From NCBI GenBank assembly GCA_002692965.1, contig NZNC01000005.1, forward strand, positions 62,001 to 126,000: a stretch of DNA of 64,000 nucleotides, given 5' to 3'. Below the pieces are notes generated by a model. It did no database searches. It was not told where the DNA came from and saw only the letters and a list, made by a program, of their open reading frames with translations. This stretch comes from Haliea sp. GTDB taxonomy: Bacteria > Pseudomonadota > Gammaproteobacteria > Pseudomonadales > Halieaceae. The translations under genes and the position numbers were made by a program. This document shows, in pieces, positions 25,948 to 35,095 of the stretch (positions within the stretch are counted from its first letter, which is position 1; each line of letters starts with the position of its first letter).

Positions 25948-27021
25948 ATGGACGTCAAAACAACAAGAAGCGGTTCCGGAAAGGCATCCTCATCGCGCGG
26001 TGCGCGGCGCAACGGGGGTCCACCTCCCGCCGACTTCGAGCAGGAGGATAGCGAGGAACTGGACGAGGGCTCGGAGGATCAGGGCGCCCTGGCCTTTGGC
26101 AGTGATGACAGCGCCAGCAGCCAGGACGCCGAGGCCGATCGCGACGAGCAGGAGTTTGAGCGCGCCCGCAGCGCGCGCTGCCCGGAAAAGTCCCTGGATG
26201 CCACCCAGCTCTACCTGAACGAGATCGGCTTCTCGCCACTGCTGTCCGCCGACGAGGAAAAGCACTACGCGCGCCTGGCCCGCAGTGGTGACGAGGCCGG
26301 TCGGCGACGGATGATAGAGAGCAACCTGCGGCTGGTGGTCAAGATCTCCCGCCGCTACATCAATCGCGGCCTCACCCTGCTCGACCTGATCGAGGAGGGC
26401 AATCTCGGGCTGATCCGGGCGGTGGAGAAATTCGACCCGGAACGCGGTTTCCGCTTTTCCACCTACGCCACCTGGTGGATCCGCCAGACCATCGAGCGGG
26501 CCATCATGAACCAGACCCGCACCATCCGCCTGCCCATTCACGTGGTCAAGGAGCTCAATGTCTACCTGCGCGCGGCCCGGGAGCTGACCCAGAAACTGGA
26601 TCACGAGCCCTCCGCGGAGGAGATTGCCCAGACCCTGGACAAGCCGGTGGAGGAGGTCAAGCGCCTGCTGGGCCTCAACGAGCGGGTGACCTCGATCGAC
26701 CTGCCGGTGGGGCCGGACTCCGAAAAGGCCGTCCTCGAAACCATTGCCGACACCCATGTCTCGGATCCCTCGCTATTGCTGCAGGACGACGATATTCGCG
26801 ACAGTATCAGTTACTGGCTGGACGAGCTGAGTGAAAAACAGCGCGAGGTGGTGTCCCGGCGCTTTGGCCTGCGCGGCCACGAGAGCAGTACGCTGGAGGA
26901 AGTGGGACGGGAAATCGGCCTCACCCGGGAGCGGGTGCGGCAGATCCAGGTGGAAGCGCTGCGCCGCCTGTGCCACCTGATGGAAAACCAGGGGCTGACA
27001 GGCGACTCGCTATTCAATTAA
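25948..27021 (+). CDS. rpoS: RNA polymerase sigma factor RpoS
   Basis: Stationary-phase and general-stress sigma factor. Region 1.2 starts at [16 protein letters not shown]; region 2 carries [39 protein letters not shown] and the -10 melting segment [16 protein letters not shown]; region 4.2 ends with [18 protein letters not shown]. Length 357. It has an acidic N-terminal extension of about 80 residues ([14 protein letters not shown]-like) that is longer than in enterobacteria. ATG at 25948 with GAGG seven bases upstream; a GTG two codons earlier is possible. The ferredoxin gene converges on it 14 bases downstream. Confidence 0.96.
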   Translation: MDVKTTRSGSGKASSSRGARRNGGPPPADFEQEDSEELDEGSEDQGALAFGSDDSASSQDAEADRDEQEFERARSARCPEKSLDATQLYLNEIGFSPLLSADEEKHYARLARSGDEAGRRRMIESNLRLVVKISRRYINRGLTLLDLIEEGNLGLIRAVEKFDPERGFRFSTYATWWIRQTIERAIMNQTRTIRLPIHVVKELNVYLRAARELTQKLDHEPSAEEIAQTLDKPVEEVKRLLGLNERVTSIDLPVGPDSEKAVLETIADTHVSDPSLLLQDDDIRDSISYWLDELSEKQREVVSRRFGLRGHESSTLEEVGREIGLTRERVRQIQVEALRRLCHLMENQGLTGDSLFN

Positions 27022-27035
27022 GCGCGCGGCGCGCT

Positions 27036-27359
27036 TCAGCGCTCGAGCAGGGCCAGCTTGTTGGGCTTGCCGGCCCACTCTTCGGCATCCGCGGGTGCGG
27101 GCTTCATTTCGGTGATGTTGGGCCAGATTTCCGCCAGTTCGGCGTTCAGCTCCAGGAACACCTGCTGGTCCTCGGGCAGCTCATCCTCCGAGTAGATGGC
27201 GTCGACCGGGCATTCCGGCTCGCAGAGGGCGCAGTCGATACACTCATCGGGATGAATGACCAGAAAGTTGGGGCCCTCGTAGAAGCAGTCGACCGGACAG
27301 ACTTCCACGCAGTCCGTGTGCTTGCACTTGATACACTGTTCACCAACAACGAAGGTCAT
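27036..27359 (-). CDS. fdxA: 7Fe ferredoxin (3Fe-4S/4Fe-4S)
   Basis: Small electron carrier with one 3Fe-4S and one 4Fe-4S cluster. The cysteine pattern [17 protein letters not shown] and [12 protein letters not shown] matches Azotobacter vinelandii ferredoxin I closely, including the long C-terminal extension ([13 protein letters not shown] ... LLER). Length 107. The rpoS-fdxA-mutS neighbourhood is that of Pseudomonas. A possible own promoter lies in the gap upstream. Confidence 0.96.
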   Translation of the reverse strand: MTFVVGEQCIKCKHTDCVEVCPVDCFYEGPNFLVIHPDECIDCALCEPECPVDAIYSEDELPEDQQVFLELNAELAEIWPNITEMKPAPADAEEWAGKPNKLALLER

Positions 27360-27401
27360 GTCTGTCCCGCCTCGTTTCCGACCTGACTGAAAGAGGACGC
27401 G

Positions 27402-27430
27402 ATTCTACCTCCTGTCGGCCCGCTTTGAAA
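27402..27430 (-). promoter_or_regulatory. Possible fdxA promoter
   Basis: On the minus strand TTTCAA and TAGAAT are separated by 17 bases in the 99-base gap between the mutS stop and fdxA. Expected leader about 40 bases. The -35 match is weak. Confidence 0.35.
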
Positions 27431-27458
27431 GGCCGGCAGCGTCCTCCGCGAACTGCCA

Positions 27459-30029
27459 TCAGGGCAGATCGAGCATTTCCCGCAGTGCGTAGAGTGCTTC
27501 CTGGGCCTGGCGGGGGCTGAGGTCGTCCAGCGGCAGCTCCCGCAGGCGCTCCAGCGCCGGGTGCTGGTTGCTGGCAAACAGGTCACTCTGGGCCGGTGGC
27601 GGTGCCGCGGGGACGGGGGGACTGCCGTCGCCCCGGCTCTGCTGCTCCAGGGCAGCGAGCTTTTCCCGGGCGGCCCGGAGGACACCGTCGGGAATGCCCG
27701 CCAGCTTGGCCACCTGCAGCCCGTAGCTGCGATTGGCCGGGCCCTCCTGGATGTTGTGCAGGAACACCACGTGGTCCTGGTGTTCGGTGGCGTCCAGGTG
27801 CACATTGGCCATGGTCGGGCACTGTTCCGGCAGCGCCGTGAGCTCGAAGTAGTGGGTGGCGAAGAGGGTGAAGGCACGCACCTCCCGGGCCAGCTGGATG
27901 GCGGCCGCCCACGCCAGGCTGAGGCCGTCGAAGGTGCTGGTCCCGCGCCCGACCTCATCCATCAGCACCAGGCTGCGCTCGGTGGCGTTGTGCAGGATGT
28001 TGGCGGTCTCGGTCATTTCCACCATGAAGGTGGAGCGGCCGCTGGCGAGGTCATCCGAGGAGCCGATGCGGGTGAAAATGCGATCGAGGGGCGCCAGGCG
28101 CACGCTGCGCGCCGGCACATAGCTGCCGATATGGGCGAGCAGGGCGATCAGGGCGTTCTGGCGCATGTAGGTGGATTTACCGCCCATGTTGGGGCCGGTG
28201 ATCAGCAACATGCGCCGCTGCTCGTCGAGCAGGGCGTCGTTGGCGATGAAGGGCTCCTCCAGCACCTGCTCCACCACCAGGTGGCGGCCACCGGCGACCT
28301 CGAACACGGGGGTGTCGCTGAAGGCGGGGCGACACAGCTCAAGGCTGTCGGCGCGCTCGGCCAGGCAGGCCAGCAGGTCCAGCTCGGCGACCGCGGCGGC
28401 GCAATCCTGCAGTGGCGCCAGCTGATCATTGAGCCGCTCCAGCAGCTCGTCGTAGAGGGCCTTCTCCCGCGCCAGCGCACGGCTCTTGGCCGACAGCGCC
28501 TTGTCCTCGAAGGTTTTCAGTTCCGGGGTGATGAAGCGTTCGGCATTTTTCAGAGTCTGGCGGCGCTGGTAGGTGTCCGGTGCCTGCTCCGCCTGCGCGC
28601 GGCTGATCTCGATGTAGTAGCCGTGTACCCGGTTGTAGCCGACCTTCAGGCTGCTGAGCCCGGTCGCCTCGCGCTCGCGACGTTCGATTTCCAGCAGGTA
28701 GTCGCCGGCATTGCCGGAGATGCCGCGCAGTTCGTCCAGCTCGGCATCGTAGCCGTCGGCGATAACGCCGCCGTCGCGGATCACCACCGGCGGATTCTCG
28801 ATCAGGGCGCGCCCGAGCAGCTCGCAGAGGGCGGGGAACTCGCCAGCCTGCTTTGCCAGGCTGGCCAGGTGGCCGGCTTCGCAGCCGCTGAGAATGTCCT
28901 GCAACTCGGGCAGCACCCCCAGGGAGCTGGCGAGGCGGGTCAGGTCCCGGGGGCGCGCGGAGCGCAGGGCGACCCGGCTGAGGATCCGCTCCATGTCGCC
29001 AATGGCTTTCAGGCTCCGGCGCAAATCCTCGAAGTTCATTGTCTGCAGCAGCCAGGCAATCGCGTCCTGACGCGCTTCCAGGGTAGCGACGTCGGTCAGC
29101 GGTCGGTGCAGCCAGCGGCGCAGTAGGCGACTGCCCATGGCGGTGCGGCAGCTGTCCATCACCGCGAACAGTGTGTGCTCCTCGCCCCCCGCCAGGTTGC
29201 GGTCCAGCTCCAGGTTGCGTCGTGTCGCGGCGTCGAGGATGACACTTTCCGCGCGGCTTTCATGGGCCAGGCTGCGAATGTGCGGCAGGCTGCTGCGCTG
29301 GGTGTCCTTGACGTATTGCAGCAGGCAGCCGGCGGCACCCAGGGCCAGGCCGAGGGTGTCACAGCCAAAGCCCTGCAGGTCGTGGGTCTGGAACTGGTTG
29401 TTGAGGGCGCGGCGGGCGCCGGTCTGATCAAACTCCCAGGGCGGCTGCGCGCGGGCGCCGCGGCGGGCGGTGACCAGGGGCAGGCCGATGGATTCCTGGT
29501 ACAGCAGTTCCGCCGGGTCCAGACGCTGCAATTCGCTGGCCAGGGCCTCCTCACCGCGGACCTCGAGGACCCGGAAGCGGCCGCTGGCCAGGTCCAGGTG
29601 GGCCAGGCCGTAGTGGTCCCCGTGATGCGCGAGGGCGACCAGCAGGTTGTCGCTGCGCTCCTCCAGCAGCGCCTCGTCGCTGAGGGTGCCCGGGGTGACC
29701 ACCCGCACCACCCGGCGCTCCACCGGGCCCTTGCTGGTGGCCGGATCCCCGACCTGTTCACAGATCGCCACCGAGATGCCCGCGCGCACCAGCCGCGCCA
29801 GGTAGCCCTCGGCGGAGTGGAAGGGCACACCTGCCATGGGGATCGGTTCACCCGCGGATTTGCCCCGGGCGGTCAGGGTGATGTCGAGCAGTTCCGCGGC
29901 GCGGCGGGCGTCTTCGTAGAACAGCTCGTAGAAGTCGCCCATGCGGTAGAACAGCAGGTCCCGGGGGTGCTCTGCCTTGAGGGCGAGATACTGCTGCATC
30001 ATCGGAGTGTGGTTGGCGGATGAACTCAA
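27459..30029 (-). CDS. mutS: DNA mismatch repair ATPase MutS
   Basis: Recognises mispairs and starts methyl-directed repair together with MutL. The N-terminal mismatch-binding domain has [16 protein letters not shown] and the Phe-x-Glu mispair-binding element FYELF; the ATPase domain has Walker [14 protein letters not shown] (around residue 613) and Walker B/signature [18 protein letters not shown]. Length 856, as in E. coli and Pseudomonas. The start is taken as TTG at 30029 because AGGAA lies nine bases upstream and the resulting N-terminus matches the family; an ATG nine codons later is the alternative. Confidence 0.97.
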   Translation of the reverse strand: MSSSANHTPMMQQYLALKAEHPRDLLFYRMGDFYELFYEDARRAAELLDITLTARGKSAGEPIPMAGVPFHSAEGYLARLVRAGISVAICEQVGDPATSKGPVERRVVRVVTPGTLSDEALLEERSDNLLVALAHHGDHYGLAHLDLASGRFRVLEVRGEEALASELQRLDPAELLYQESIGLPLVTARRGARAQPPWEFDQTGARRALNNQFQTHDLQGFGCDTLGLALGAAGCLLQYVKDTQRSSLPHIRSLAHESRAESVILDAATRRNLELDRNLAGGEEHTLFAVMDSCRTAMGSRLLRRWLHRPLTDVATLEARQDAIAWLLQTMNFEDLRRSLKAIGDMERILSRVALRSARPRDLTRLASSLGVLPELQDILSGCEAGHLASLAKQAGEFPALCELLGRALIENPPVVIRDGGVIADGYDAELDELRGISGNAGDYLLEIERREREATGLSSLKVGYNRVHGYYIEISRAQAEQAPDTYQRRQTLKNAERFITPELKTFEDKALSAKSRALAREKALYDELLERLNDQLAPLQDCAAAVAELDLLACLAERADSLELCRPAFSDTPVFEVAGGRHLVVEQVLEEPFIANDALLDEQRRMLLITGPNMGGKSTYMRQNALIALLAHIGSYVPARSVRLAPLDRIFTRIGSSDDLASGRSTFMVEMTETANILHNATERSLVLMDEVGRGTSTFDGLSLAWAAAIQLAREVRAFTLFATHYFELTALPEQCPTMANVHLDATEHQDHVVFLHNIQEGPANRSYGLQVAKLAGIPDGVLRAAREKLAALEQQSRGDGSPPVPAAPPPAQSDLFASNQHPALERLRELPLDDLSPRQAQEALYALREMLDLP

Positions 30030-30228
30030 GAAAAACGCTTCCTGTCGGCTGAATGACGAGGCGTCATGATACGGGATCCGGTCGCCCGGGCGACAGGGGC
30101 GCTGGGCATGTCGCTGTGCCCGCCCGCGTCGGCGCGGGCTTCAGCGATCCCGTTCTGGCACTAATTCGCTTCCCGCCGGTGCCAGCGCATGGTAAAAAAC
30201 GTCACCTTCATCCTGTTGTCCGCCGTCG

Positions 30229-30555
30229 ATGACGTTCTTCCCCCTGCGCCGCTGCCTTGCCCCACTGGCACTGATCCTGCTGGTGCTGGCGAACCTGTCG
30301 CTGGCCTCCGCAGCATCGCCGGGCCAGGTCGATGATGACAGGCAGTTGCGCCCGGCCCTGGATGGCAGCGGCCTGTTCCTGGTGGAGAGCGGGAGCCGGG
30401 CCGATGAGCCCCCGGCCCCTGCATTGGCGCCAAGCCTGCGCGCCTCCGTCGACTACCGCCCGATGGCGGTCCCCCGGCCGCGGCCCACCCAGTTCCCCCG
30501 TCTGCGCCTGCTGCGTGCGCCTTGCCAGCCCCAGGGTCCGCCCCGACTCGCGTGA
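30229..30555 (+). CDS. Small exported protein of unknown function
   Basis: Unrecognised 108-residue product. The first ~28 residues form a good signal peptide (basic MTFFPLRRC, then ALILLVLANLSLASA), after which comes a short Asp/Arg/Pro-rich chain with little predicted structure and an arginine/proline-rich tail. No cysteine lipobox at the cleavage site. It ends 60 bases before the secF gene on the same strand and may share its transcript. Whether it is translated is uncertain because the ribosome-binding site is weak, but the signal peptide makes chance less likely. Confidence 0.45.
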   Translation: MTFFPLRRCLAPLALILLVLANLSLASAASPGQVDDDRQLRPALDGSGLFLVESGSRADEPPAPALAPSLRASVDYRPMAVPRPRPTQFPRLRLLRAPCQPQGPPRLA

Positions 30556-30615
30556 TTCTTACCGAAGGGTGCGCGCGACTGCAGGGCGCACCAGAGAACG
30601 GGATTACTGCGAGAC

Positions 30616-31536
30616 ATGACTATGAACATCATCAATTTCATGGGCTGGCGTCGGCTGGCCCTGGGACTATCCCTGTGCCTGCTGCTGGCCTCCGTGACAT
30701 CGCTGGCCACCCGGCAACTGAACTGGGGGCTGGATTTCACCGGCGGCACGCTGCTGGAACTGCACTACCGTGGCGGCGCGGACCTCACTGCGATTCGGGA
30801 AACCTTGTCCAGCGCGGGGATCGGGGGTGCAGTAGTAGTTGCCTATGGCAGCGACCGCGACGTGCTGGTGCGCCTGCCTGCCGGGACCGGCGAGGCGGGC
30901 GTGCCTCGGGTACTGGGGCTGCTGCGGGCCGACGTCGCCGGTGGGGTGGAGTTGCGCCGCACCGAATTTGTCGGCCCCCAGGTGGGCAGCGAGCTGCGCG
31001 AGCAGGGCGGCCTGGCCATGGTGCTGGCGCTGGGGCTGATCACGCTCTACATCGCTTTTCGCTTTCAGCTCAAGTTCGCCGTGAGCGCGGTGATTGCCCT
31101 GGTGCACGACGTCATCATCACGCTGGGCTTTTTCTCGCTCACCGGCATGGAGTTCAACCTCACTGTGCTGGCGGCCATTCTTGCGGTGATCGGCTATTCC
31201 CTGAACGATACCATCGTGGTCTTCGACCGCATTCGTGAAAACTTCCGGCGGCTGCGCAGCGAGACACCGTCGGCGGTGGTCAACATTTCCATCACCGAGA
31301 CACTGGGGCGTACGCTGATTACCTCCCTGACCACCGTGTTGGTGCTGGTGGCGCTGGCGATCTGGGGTGGGGACATGATTTTTGGCTTCGCCATTGCCCT
31401 GCTGGTGGGGGTCGGCGTGGGGACCTGGTCGTCGATCTACATGGCCTCCAACATCCTGCTGATGCTGGGGGTGTCCCGGGAGGATCTGCTGGTGGCGCGG
31501 GAAGCGGGGGAGGAGGGCGGGGACGCACTGCCCTGA
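30616..31536 (+). CDS. secF: SecF-type protein-export membrane protein, without a SecD partner here
   Basis: Membrane component of the SecDF complex that uses the proton gradient to pull proteins through SecYEG. Complete SecF architecture in 306 residues: a first span followed by NWGLDFTGGTLLEL, a periplasmic P1-type domain (about 35-120), then five more spans with the signatures ALVHDVIITLGFFSLTGMEFNLT, YSLNDTIVVFDRIREN and TLGRTLITSLTT. SecF normally lies directly after secD and yajC; no secD is present anywhere in the window. An ATG two codons later (30622) is an equal candidate for the start. It could be a second, stand-alone copy. Confidence 0.9.
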   Translation: MTMNIINFMGWRRLALGLSLCLLLASVTSLATRQLNWGLDFTGGTLLELHYRGGADLTAIRETLSSAGIGGAVVVAYGSDRDVLVRLPAGTGEAGVPRVLGLLRADVAGGVELRRTEFVGPQVGSELREQGGLAMVLALGLITLYIAFRFQLKFAVSAVIALVHDVIITLGFFSLTGMEFNLTVLAAILAVIGYSLNDTIVVFDRIRENFRRLRSETPSAVVNISITETLGRTLITSLTTVLVLVALAIWGGDMIFGFAIALLVGVGVGTWSSIYMASNILLMLGVSREDLLVAREAGEEGGDALP

Positions 31537-31543
31537 TCGGAAG

Positions 31544-31572
31544 CCCCGGCGCCGGGCGAGAAGGCGCCGGGG
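31544..31572. terminator. GC hairpin between convergent genes
   Basis: Perfect inverted repeat CCCCGGCGCC / GGCGCCGGGG with a 9-base loop, sitting between the stops of secF and the convergent exported-protein gene. There is no T run on either side, so termination activity is only a guess. Confidence 0.35.
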
Positions 31573-31580
31573 TGCCGGGG

Positions 31581-32378
31581 CTACAGGCTGCCGGCGGCAA
31601 TCTCGATGCGGGCGGAGGCACCGTAGAGCACACTGGCATCGCCGTTCAGACGGGCCTCTGGGACCAGCTCCGGCCACAGGCTGTCGATCTGTTGCAGCTG
31701 TTCGCGAACCGCCGCGATGGCCTCCGGGCCGGCGGCCCGCTGGTCGGGAGTCAGGCGGTCCAGGCGCTGCCTCGCCACTTCGGTGAAGCCGTAGGAGTCC
31801 TGGTACTCGTGATGGTTGACCACATCCCCCATCTTGACCCCCAGTGCATATTCTTCTGCGGCGGTGCGCGTCATGTAGGCGATGCTCAGCAGTACCGTCT
31901 TCAGCGCGGCCTGGTCGAGTTGTTCGGCCCCGGCGATGGCATCGGAGAGGGCCGCGTGCTTTTCCTCTACGGTGGAGAGTGGCGCATCGGCATTGACGCT
32001 GTCGCTCAGGGCCGACAGGGTCTCGGCGAAGGCGGGTACGTCGCGGGCCTGCATGGCCGGCACCAGGCTGCTGTAGAGTTCGTCGCCGGGATGCTTCATG
32101 TGGGTGCGCGCCATCTCCCGGTGGTCGTGGCGATAGAGCTGCAGGCCGACCCAGAGATGCCCCCGGACCAGCCCCAGCTGCCCCAGGTAACTGACATCGT
32201 CCGTGCGCAGATCCACCGACGCCTCCGCGCCTTCGCCTTCACCCCCGAGGGCCGCCAGCTGCAGGGCCTGGCTGCTGCCCGGGGTCCCCTTCTCAACCGG
32301 CAGGGCGCTGTGCGCCGATGTTGTCCCGACCATCAGGGCGGCACTCAGCCCCATCCACAATTTGCGACGTTCGTTCAT
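31581..32378 (-). CDS. Exported protein of unknown function, divergent from piuC-like gene
   Basis: Not recognised as a named family. The 265-residue product has a signal peptide (KLWMGLSAALMVGTTSAHSA) and a helical, histidine- and glutamate-containing body. Notable segments are GLVRGHLWVGLQLYRHDHRE and ARTHMKHPGDELYSSL near residues 70-105, and KMGDVVNHHEYQDSYGF around residue 185. The clustered histidines could bind a metal, which is inference. A good ribosome-binding site (GAGGGG) precedes the ATG. The gene is divergent from a PiuC-like hydroxylase with a possible Fur site between them, which hints at an iron-linked role. Confidence 0.8.
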   Translation of the reverse strand: MNERRKLWMGLSAALMVGTTSAHSALPVEKGTPGSSQALQLAALGGEGEGAEASVDLRTDDVSYLGQLGLVRGHLWVGLQLYRHDHREMARTHMKHPGDELYSSLVPAMQARDVPAFAETLSALSDSVNADAPLSTVEEKHAALSDAIAGAEQLDQAALKTVLLSIAYMTRTAAEEYALGVKMGDVVNHHEYQDSYGFTEVARQRLDRLTPDQRAAGPEAIAAVREQLQQIDSLWPELVPEARLNGDASVLYGASARIEIAAGSL

Positions 32379-32437
32379 ATTCCCCTCTCATCCGGGTTGT
32401 GAGATGTCTATAATGCACCTTCGCGAGCCCTGACTGC

Positions 32438-32458
32438 AAATAACTCTGGTTCTCATTA
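32438..32458. promoter_or_regulatory. Possible Fur box between divergent genes
   Basis: A 21-base AT-rich imperfect palindrome beginning AAATAACT and ending TTCTCATTA. By eye it agrees with the inverted-repeat Fur consensus (AAATGATAAT / ATTATCATTT) at about 13 of 20 positions. It lies 9 bases upstream of the piuC-like start and 60 bases upstream of the divergent gene. Confidence 0.4.
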
Positions 32459-32466
32459 ACATTGCC

Positions 32467-33126
32467 ATGATTCTCCACCTGCCACAGGTCATTGATGCCG
32501 CTACCCTCGACGCCATTCGCGACGGGGCGGCGCGCTGCCAGTTTGTCACCGGCGAGACGAGTGCGGGCTGGGCGGCGCGGACGGTCAAGCGCAATGAGCA
32601 GGCGCAGCGGGACCGCCACACCGAGACCTTGCTGGACATGGTCGAGCGACACTTGCGCGAACACACCCTGTTTGCCCTGGCGGCGCGCCCCAAGGCCTTT
32701 CCGCGACTGATGATCAGCCGCTACCGCGAGGGCATGGCCTACGGCTCTCATGTGGATGACTGCCTGATCGCGGGCCAGCGGACCGATCTGTCCTTCACCC
32801 TGGGGCTCACATCCGAGGCGGACTACCAGGGGGGCGAGCTGGTGCTCGAAGACAGCAGCGGCGAGCGTGCCTGGAAGCTGGGCGCCGGGGATCTGCTGCT
32901 GTATCCCACGGTCTACCTGCATCGGGTGGAGCCGGTGGTGAGCGGCGAGCGCATCGCCGTTGTGGGCTGGGTGCGCAGCCTGGTGCGCGATGCACAGCAG
33001 CGCGCCCTGCTGTTTGAACTGGAGCTGGCCCTGCGCGAGGAATTCTCCGAGCGGGGCAAGTCGCAGCAGTTTGACCGGCTCAGCCTGGTGCGGACCAACC
33101 TGATGCGGCTCTGGCTGGAGGATTGA
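32467..33126 (+). CDS. piuC: PKHD-type Fe(II)/2-oxoglutarate hydroxylase (PiuC-like)
   Basis: Member of the PiuC/YbiX family of iron- and 2-oxoglutarate-dependent hydroxylases, usually found beside iron-siderophore receptors and controlled by Fur. The facial triad and 2-oxoglutarate residue are in place: H95 and D97 in SHVDD, H152 in YLHRVEPV and R162 in GERIAVVGW. The N-terminus (MILHLPQVIDAATLD) and 219-residue length fit the family. No TonB receptor is adjacent here, unlike the usual arrangement. A small stem-loop (33155-33169) follows the stop. Confidence 0.93.
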   Translation: MILHLPQVIDAATLDAIRDGAARCQFVTGETSAGWAARTVKRNEQAQRDRHTETLLDMVERHLREHTLFALAARPKAFPRLMISRYREGMAYGSHVDDCLIAGQRTDLSFTLGLTSEADYQGGELVLEDSSGERAWKLGAGDLLLYPTVYLHRVEPVVSGERIAVVGWVRSLVRDAQQRALLFELELALREEFSERGKSQQFDRLSLVRTNLMRLWLED

Positions 33127-33154
33127 ACGCCCCAGTCGGGTAGTATTGCCGCCG

Positions 33155-33169
33155 CCGGCAGCTTGCCGG
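33155..33169 (+). terminator. Weak stem-loop after piuC-like gene
   Basis: Perfect short inverted repeat CCGGCA / TGCCGG with a 3-base loop, 28 bases after the stop. No T tract follows, so this is at most a weak terminator. Confidence 0.2.
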
Positions 33170-33188
33170 TGCAGGAAACGGCCGCGAC

Positions 33189-33197
33189 TGCTATGAT
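33189..33197 (+). promoter_or_regulatory. Extended -10 element upstream of deaD
   Basis: TGCTATGAT fits the extended -10 pattern TGnTATnnT. No clear -35. Transcription from here would give deaD a leader of about 78 bases, reminiscent of the long leaders of cold-induced deaD genes. Confidence 0.4.
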
Positions 33198-33280
33198 AGT
33201 CGCATGCGCCGGCATGTGTGCCCGGTCGCCCCCTTCTATCGCCTCTCACTGTCCGCGCAGGTCGCGGTCCGGAAAACTTC

Positions 33281-35095
33281 ATGCCCCAGGAAACACCCGT
33301 CGCCCGCTTTGCGGACCTCAACCTGCCCGAGCCGCTGCAAAAGGCCCTGATCGACGTCGGCTACGAAACGCCCTCGGCCATCCAGGCGGAGACCATTCCC
33401 CTGTTGCTGACCGGCGCCGACCTGGTCGGTCAGGCCCAGACCGGTACCGGCAAGACTGCCGCTTTTGCGCTGCCCTGCCTGGCGCGGCTGGATCCGCAGC
33501 AGTCGGCACCCCAGGTCCTGGTGCTGGCACCCACTCGCGAGCTGGCCCTGCAGGTCGCCGAGGCTTTCCAGAGCTACGCCCGTTACCTGCCGGGCTTTCA
33601 TGTGCTGCCGCTCTACGGTGGCGCCGACATGCGCACCCAGCTGCGTCAGCTCAACCGCGGCGTGCAGGTGATTGTCGGGACGCCGGGGCGGGTAATGGAC
33701 CACATGCGCCGCGGTTCCCTCGATCTGGGCAGTCTGCGCACGCTGGTTCTGGACGAGGCCGACGAGATGCTGCGCATGGGCTTTATCGACGATGTCGAGT
33801 GGATCCTCTCCCACACCCCACCCGAGCGCCAGGTGGCCCTGTTCTCCGCGACCATGCCCGAGGCCATCCGTCGGATAGCCAAGACCCACCTGCACGAGCC
33901 GCGTGAGATTACCGTCAAGGTGAGCTCGGTGACCGAATCGCGCATCCGTCAGCGGGTGTGGATGATGTCGGGCGTGCACAAGCTCGACGCCCTGACGCGT
34001 ATCCTCGAGGTGGAGGACTTCGACGGCATCATCATCTTCGTGCGTACGCGTATCGCCGCCACGGAGCTGGCCGAAAAGCTCGCCGCCCGCGGATTCGCCA
34101 GCGCGGCACTGACCGGCGACGTGGCGCAGGCCCAGCGGGAAAAGACCGTCGAAAACCTCAAGGCCGGGCGCATCGATATCCTGGTGGCGACCGACGTGGT
34201 GGCCCGCGGGCTGGATGTGGATCGCATCACCCATGTGATCAACTACGATATTCCCTACGATGTCGAGGCTTATATCCACCGCATCGGCCGTACCGGTCGC
34301 GCCGGACGTCACGGCGAGGCGATCCTGTTCGTGGCCAATCGCGAGCGCCGTCTGCTCAAGGCCATCGAGCGCGCCACCGGCCGGCAGATCGAGCCCATGC
34401 AGGTGCCGACCTCTCAGGAAGTGACCGACAAGCGCAGTGCCCGCTTCCGCCAGCGCATCACCGAGACCCTCGATGTGGCCGAGCTGGATGCGGCCCGCGA
34501 GCTGGTTCAGGGCTATCAGCACGAATTCGGTGTGCCGGTCCTGGAAATCGCCGCGGCCCTGGTGGTACTGGCCCAGGGCAATACGCCCGCCCCACCGGTT
34601 GCCGGCACCGAGGTGCCGGGGCGGGGCGCGGCCCCCGGGCGCAGTGATCCGCGGCCACCGCGGGCCCCGCGTCGGGAGCCCGCGGCCGCGGGCGATTCCC
34701 GCGCCGCCGCGGCGCCGGTGCAGTCGGGCATGCAGCGTTACCGGGTGGCGGTCGGTCACCAGCACGGGGTCAAACCCGGCAACCTGGTGGGGGCGATCGC
34801 CAATGAGGCGGATATCGACTCGGAGCACATTGGCAAGATACTGATCCACGAGGACTACAGTACTGTCGACCTGCCCGAAGGCATGCCGGATGAGGTCTTC
34901 CAGCACCTCCAGGGCGTCTGGGTCTCGGGCCAGCGCCTGCAGCTGTCACCCCTGGGCAGTGCCGGCAAGGCGGGGGCCGCCCGCAAGCCCAAGGGCGGCA
35001 AGCCCGTGGGCAAAAAGGCCCCGGCGGGCAAGAAGCGGCCCCGGCCAGACGTCGCTGCCTCGCGCCAGAAGCCGGGCAAGCCCACACCGCGATGA
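33281..35095 (+). CDS. deaD: DEAD-box ATP-dependent RNA helicase, DeaD/CsdA type
   Basis: Unwinds structured RNA during ribosome assembly and mRNA decay, mainly in the cold. Helicase core motifs in order: Q motif region (FADLNLPEPLQKAL), AQTGTGKT (residues 52-59), PTREL, DEADEML, SAT, VATDVVARGLDV and HRIGRTGRAG. A DbpA-type RNA-binding domain follows (YRVAVGHQHGVKPGNLVGAI), then a long Lys/Gly/Pro-rich basic tail. Length 604. The ATG at 33281 starts the canonical N-terminus; the frame is open upstream. Its stop overlaps the start of the RIO kinase gene (ATGA). Confidence 0.96.
   Translation: MPQETPVARFADLNLPEPLQKALIDVGYETPSAIQAETIPLLLTGADLVGQAQTGTGKTAAFALPCLARLDPQQSAPQVLVLAPTRELALQVAEAFQSYARYLPGFHVLPLYGGADMRTQLRQLNRGVQVIVGTPGRVMDHMRRGSLDLGSLRTLVLDEADEMLRMGFIDDVEWILSHTPPERQVALFSATMPEAIRRIAKTHLHEPREITVKVSSVTESRIRQRVWMMSGVHKLDALTRILEVEDFDGIIIFVRTRIAATELAEKLAARGFASAALTGDVAQAQREKTVENLKAGRIDILVATDVVARGLDVDRITHVINYDIPYDVEAYIHRIGRTGRAGRHGEAILFVANRERRLLKAIERATGRQIEPMQVPTSQEVTDKRSARFRQRITETLDVAELDAARELVQGYQHEFGVPVLEIAAALVVLAQGNTPAPPVAGTEVPGRGAAPGRSDPRPPRAPRREPAAAGDSRAAAAPVQSGMQRYRVAVGHQHGVKPGNLVGAIANEADIDSEHIGKILIHEDYSTVDLPEGMPDEVFQHLQGVWVSGQRLQLSPLGSAGKAGAARKPKGGKPVGKKAPAGKKRPRPDVAASRQKPGKPTPR

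Noticed and set aside
27020-27036. Palindrome AAGCGCGC/GCGCGCTT at the rpoS-fdxA junction as a terminator
   Set aside because: The arms leave only one base between them and no T run follows, so a stable terminator hairpin is unlikely.
30616-31536. SecF-like gene as an RND exporter fragment
   Set aside because: It has the complete SecF helix pattern and signatures (LDFTGGTLLEL, YSLNDTIVVFDRIREN) and is full length.
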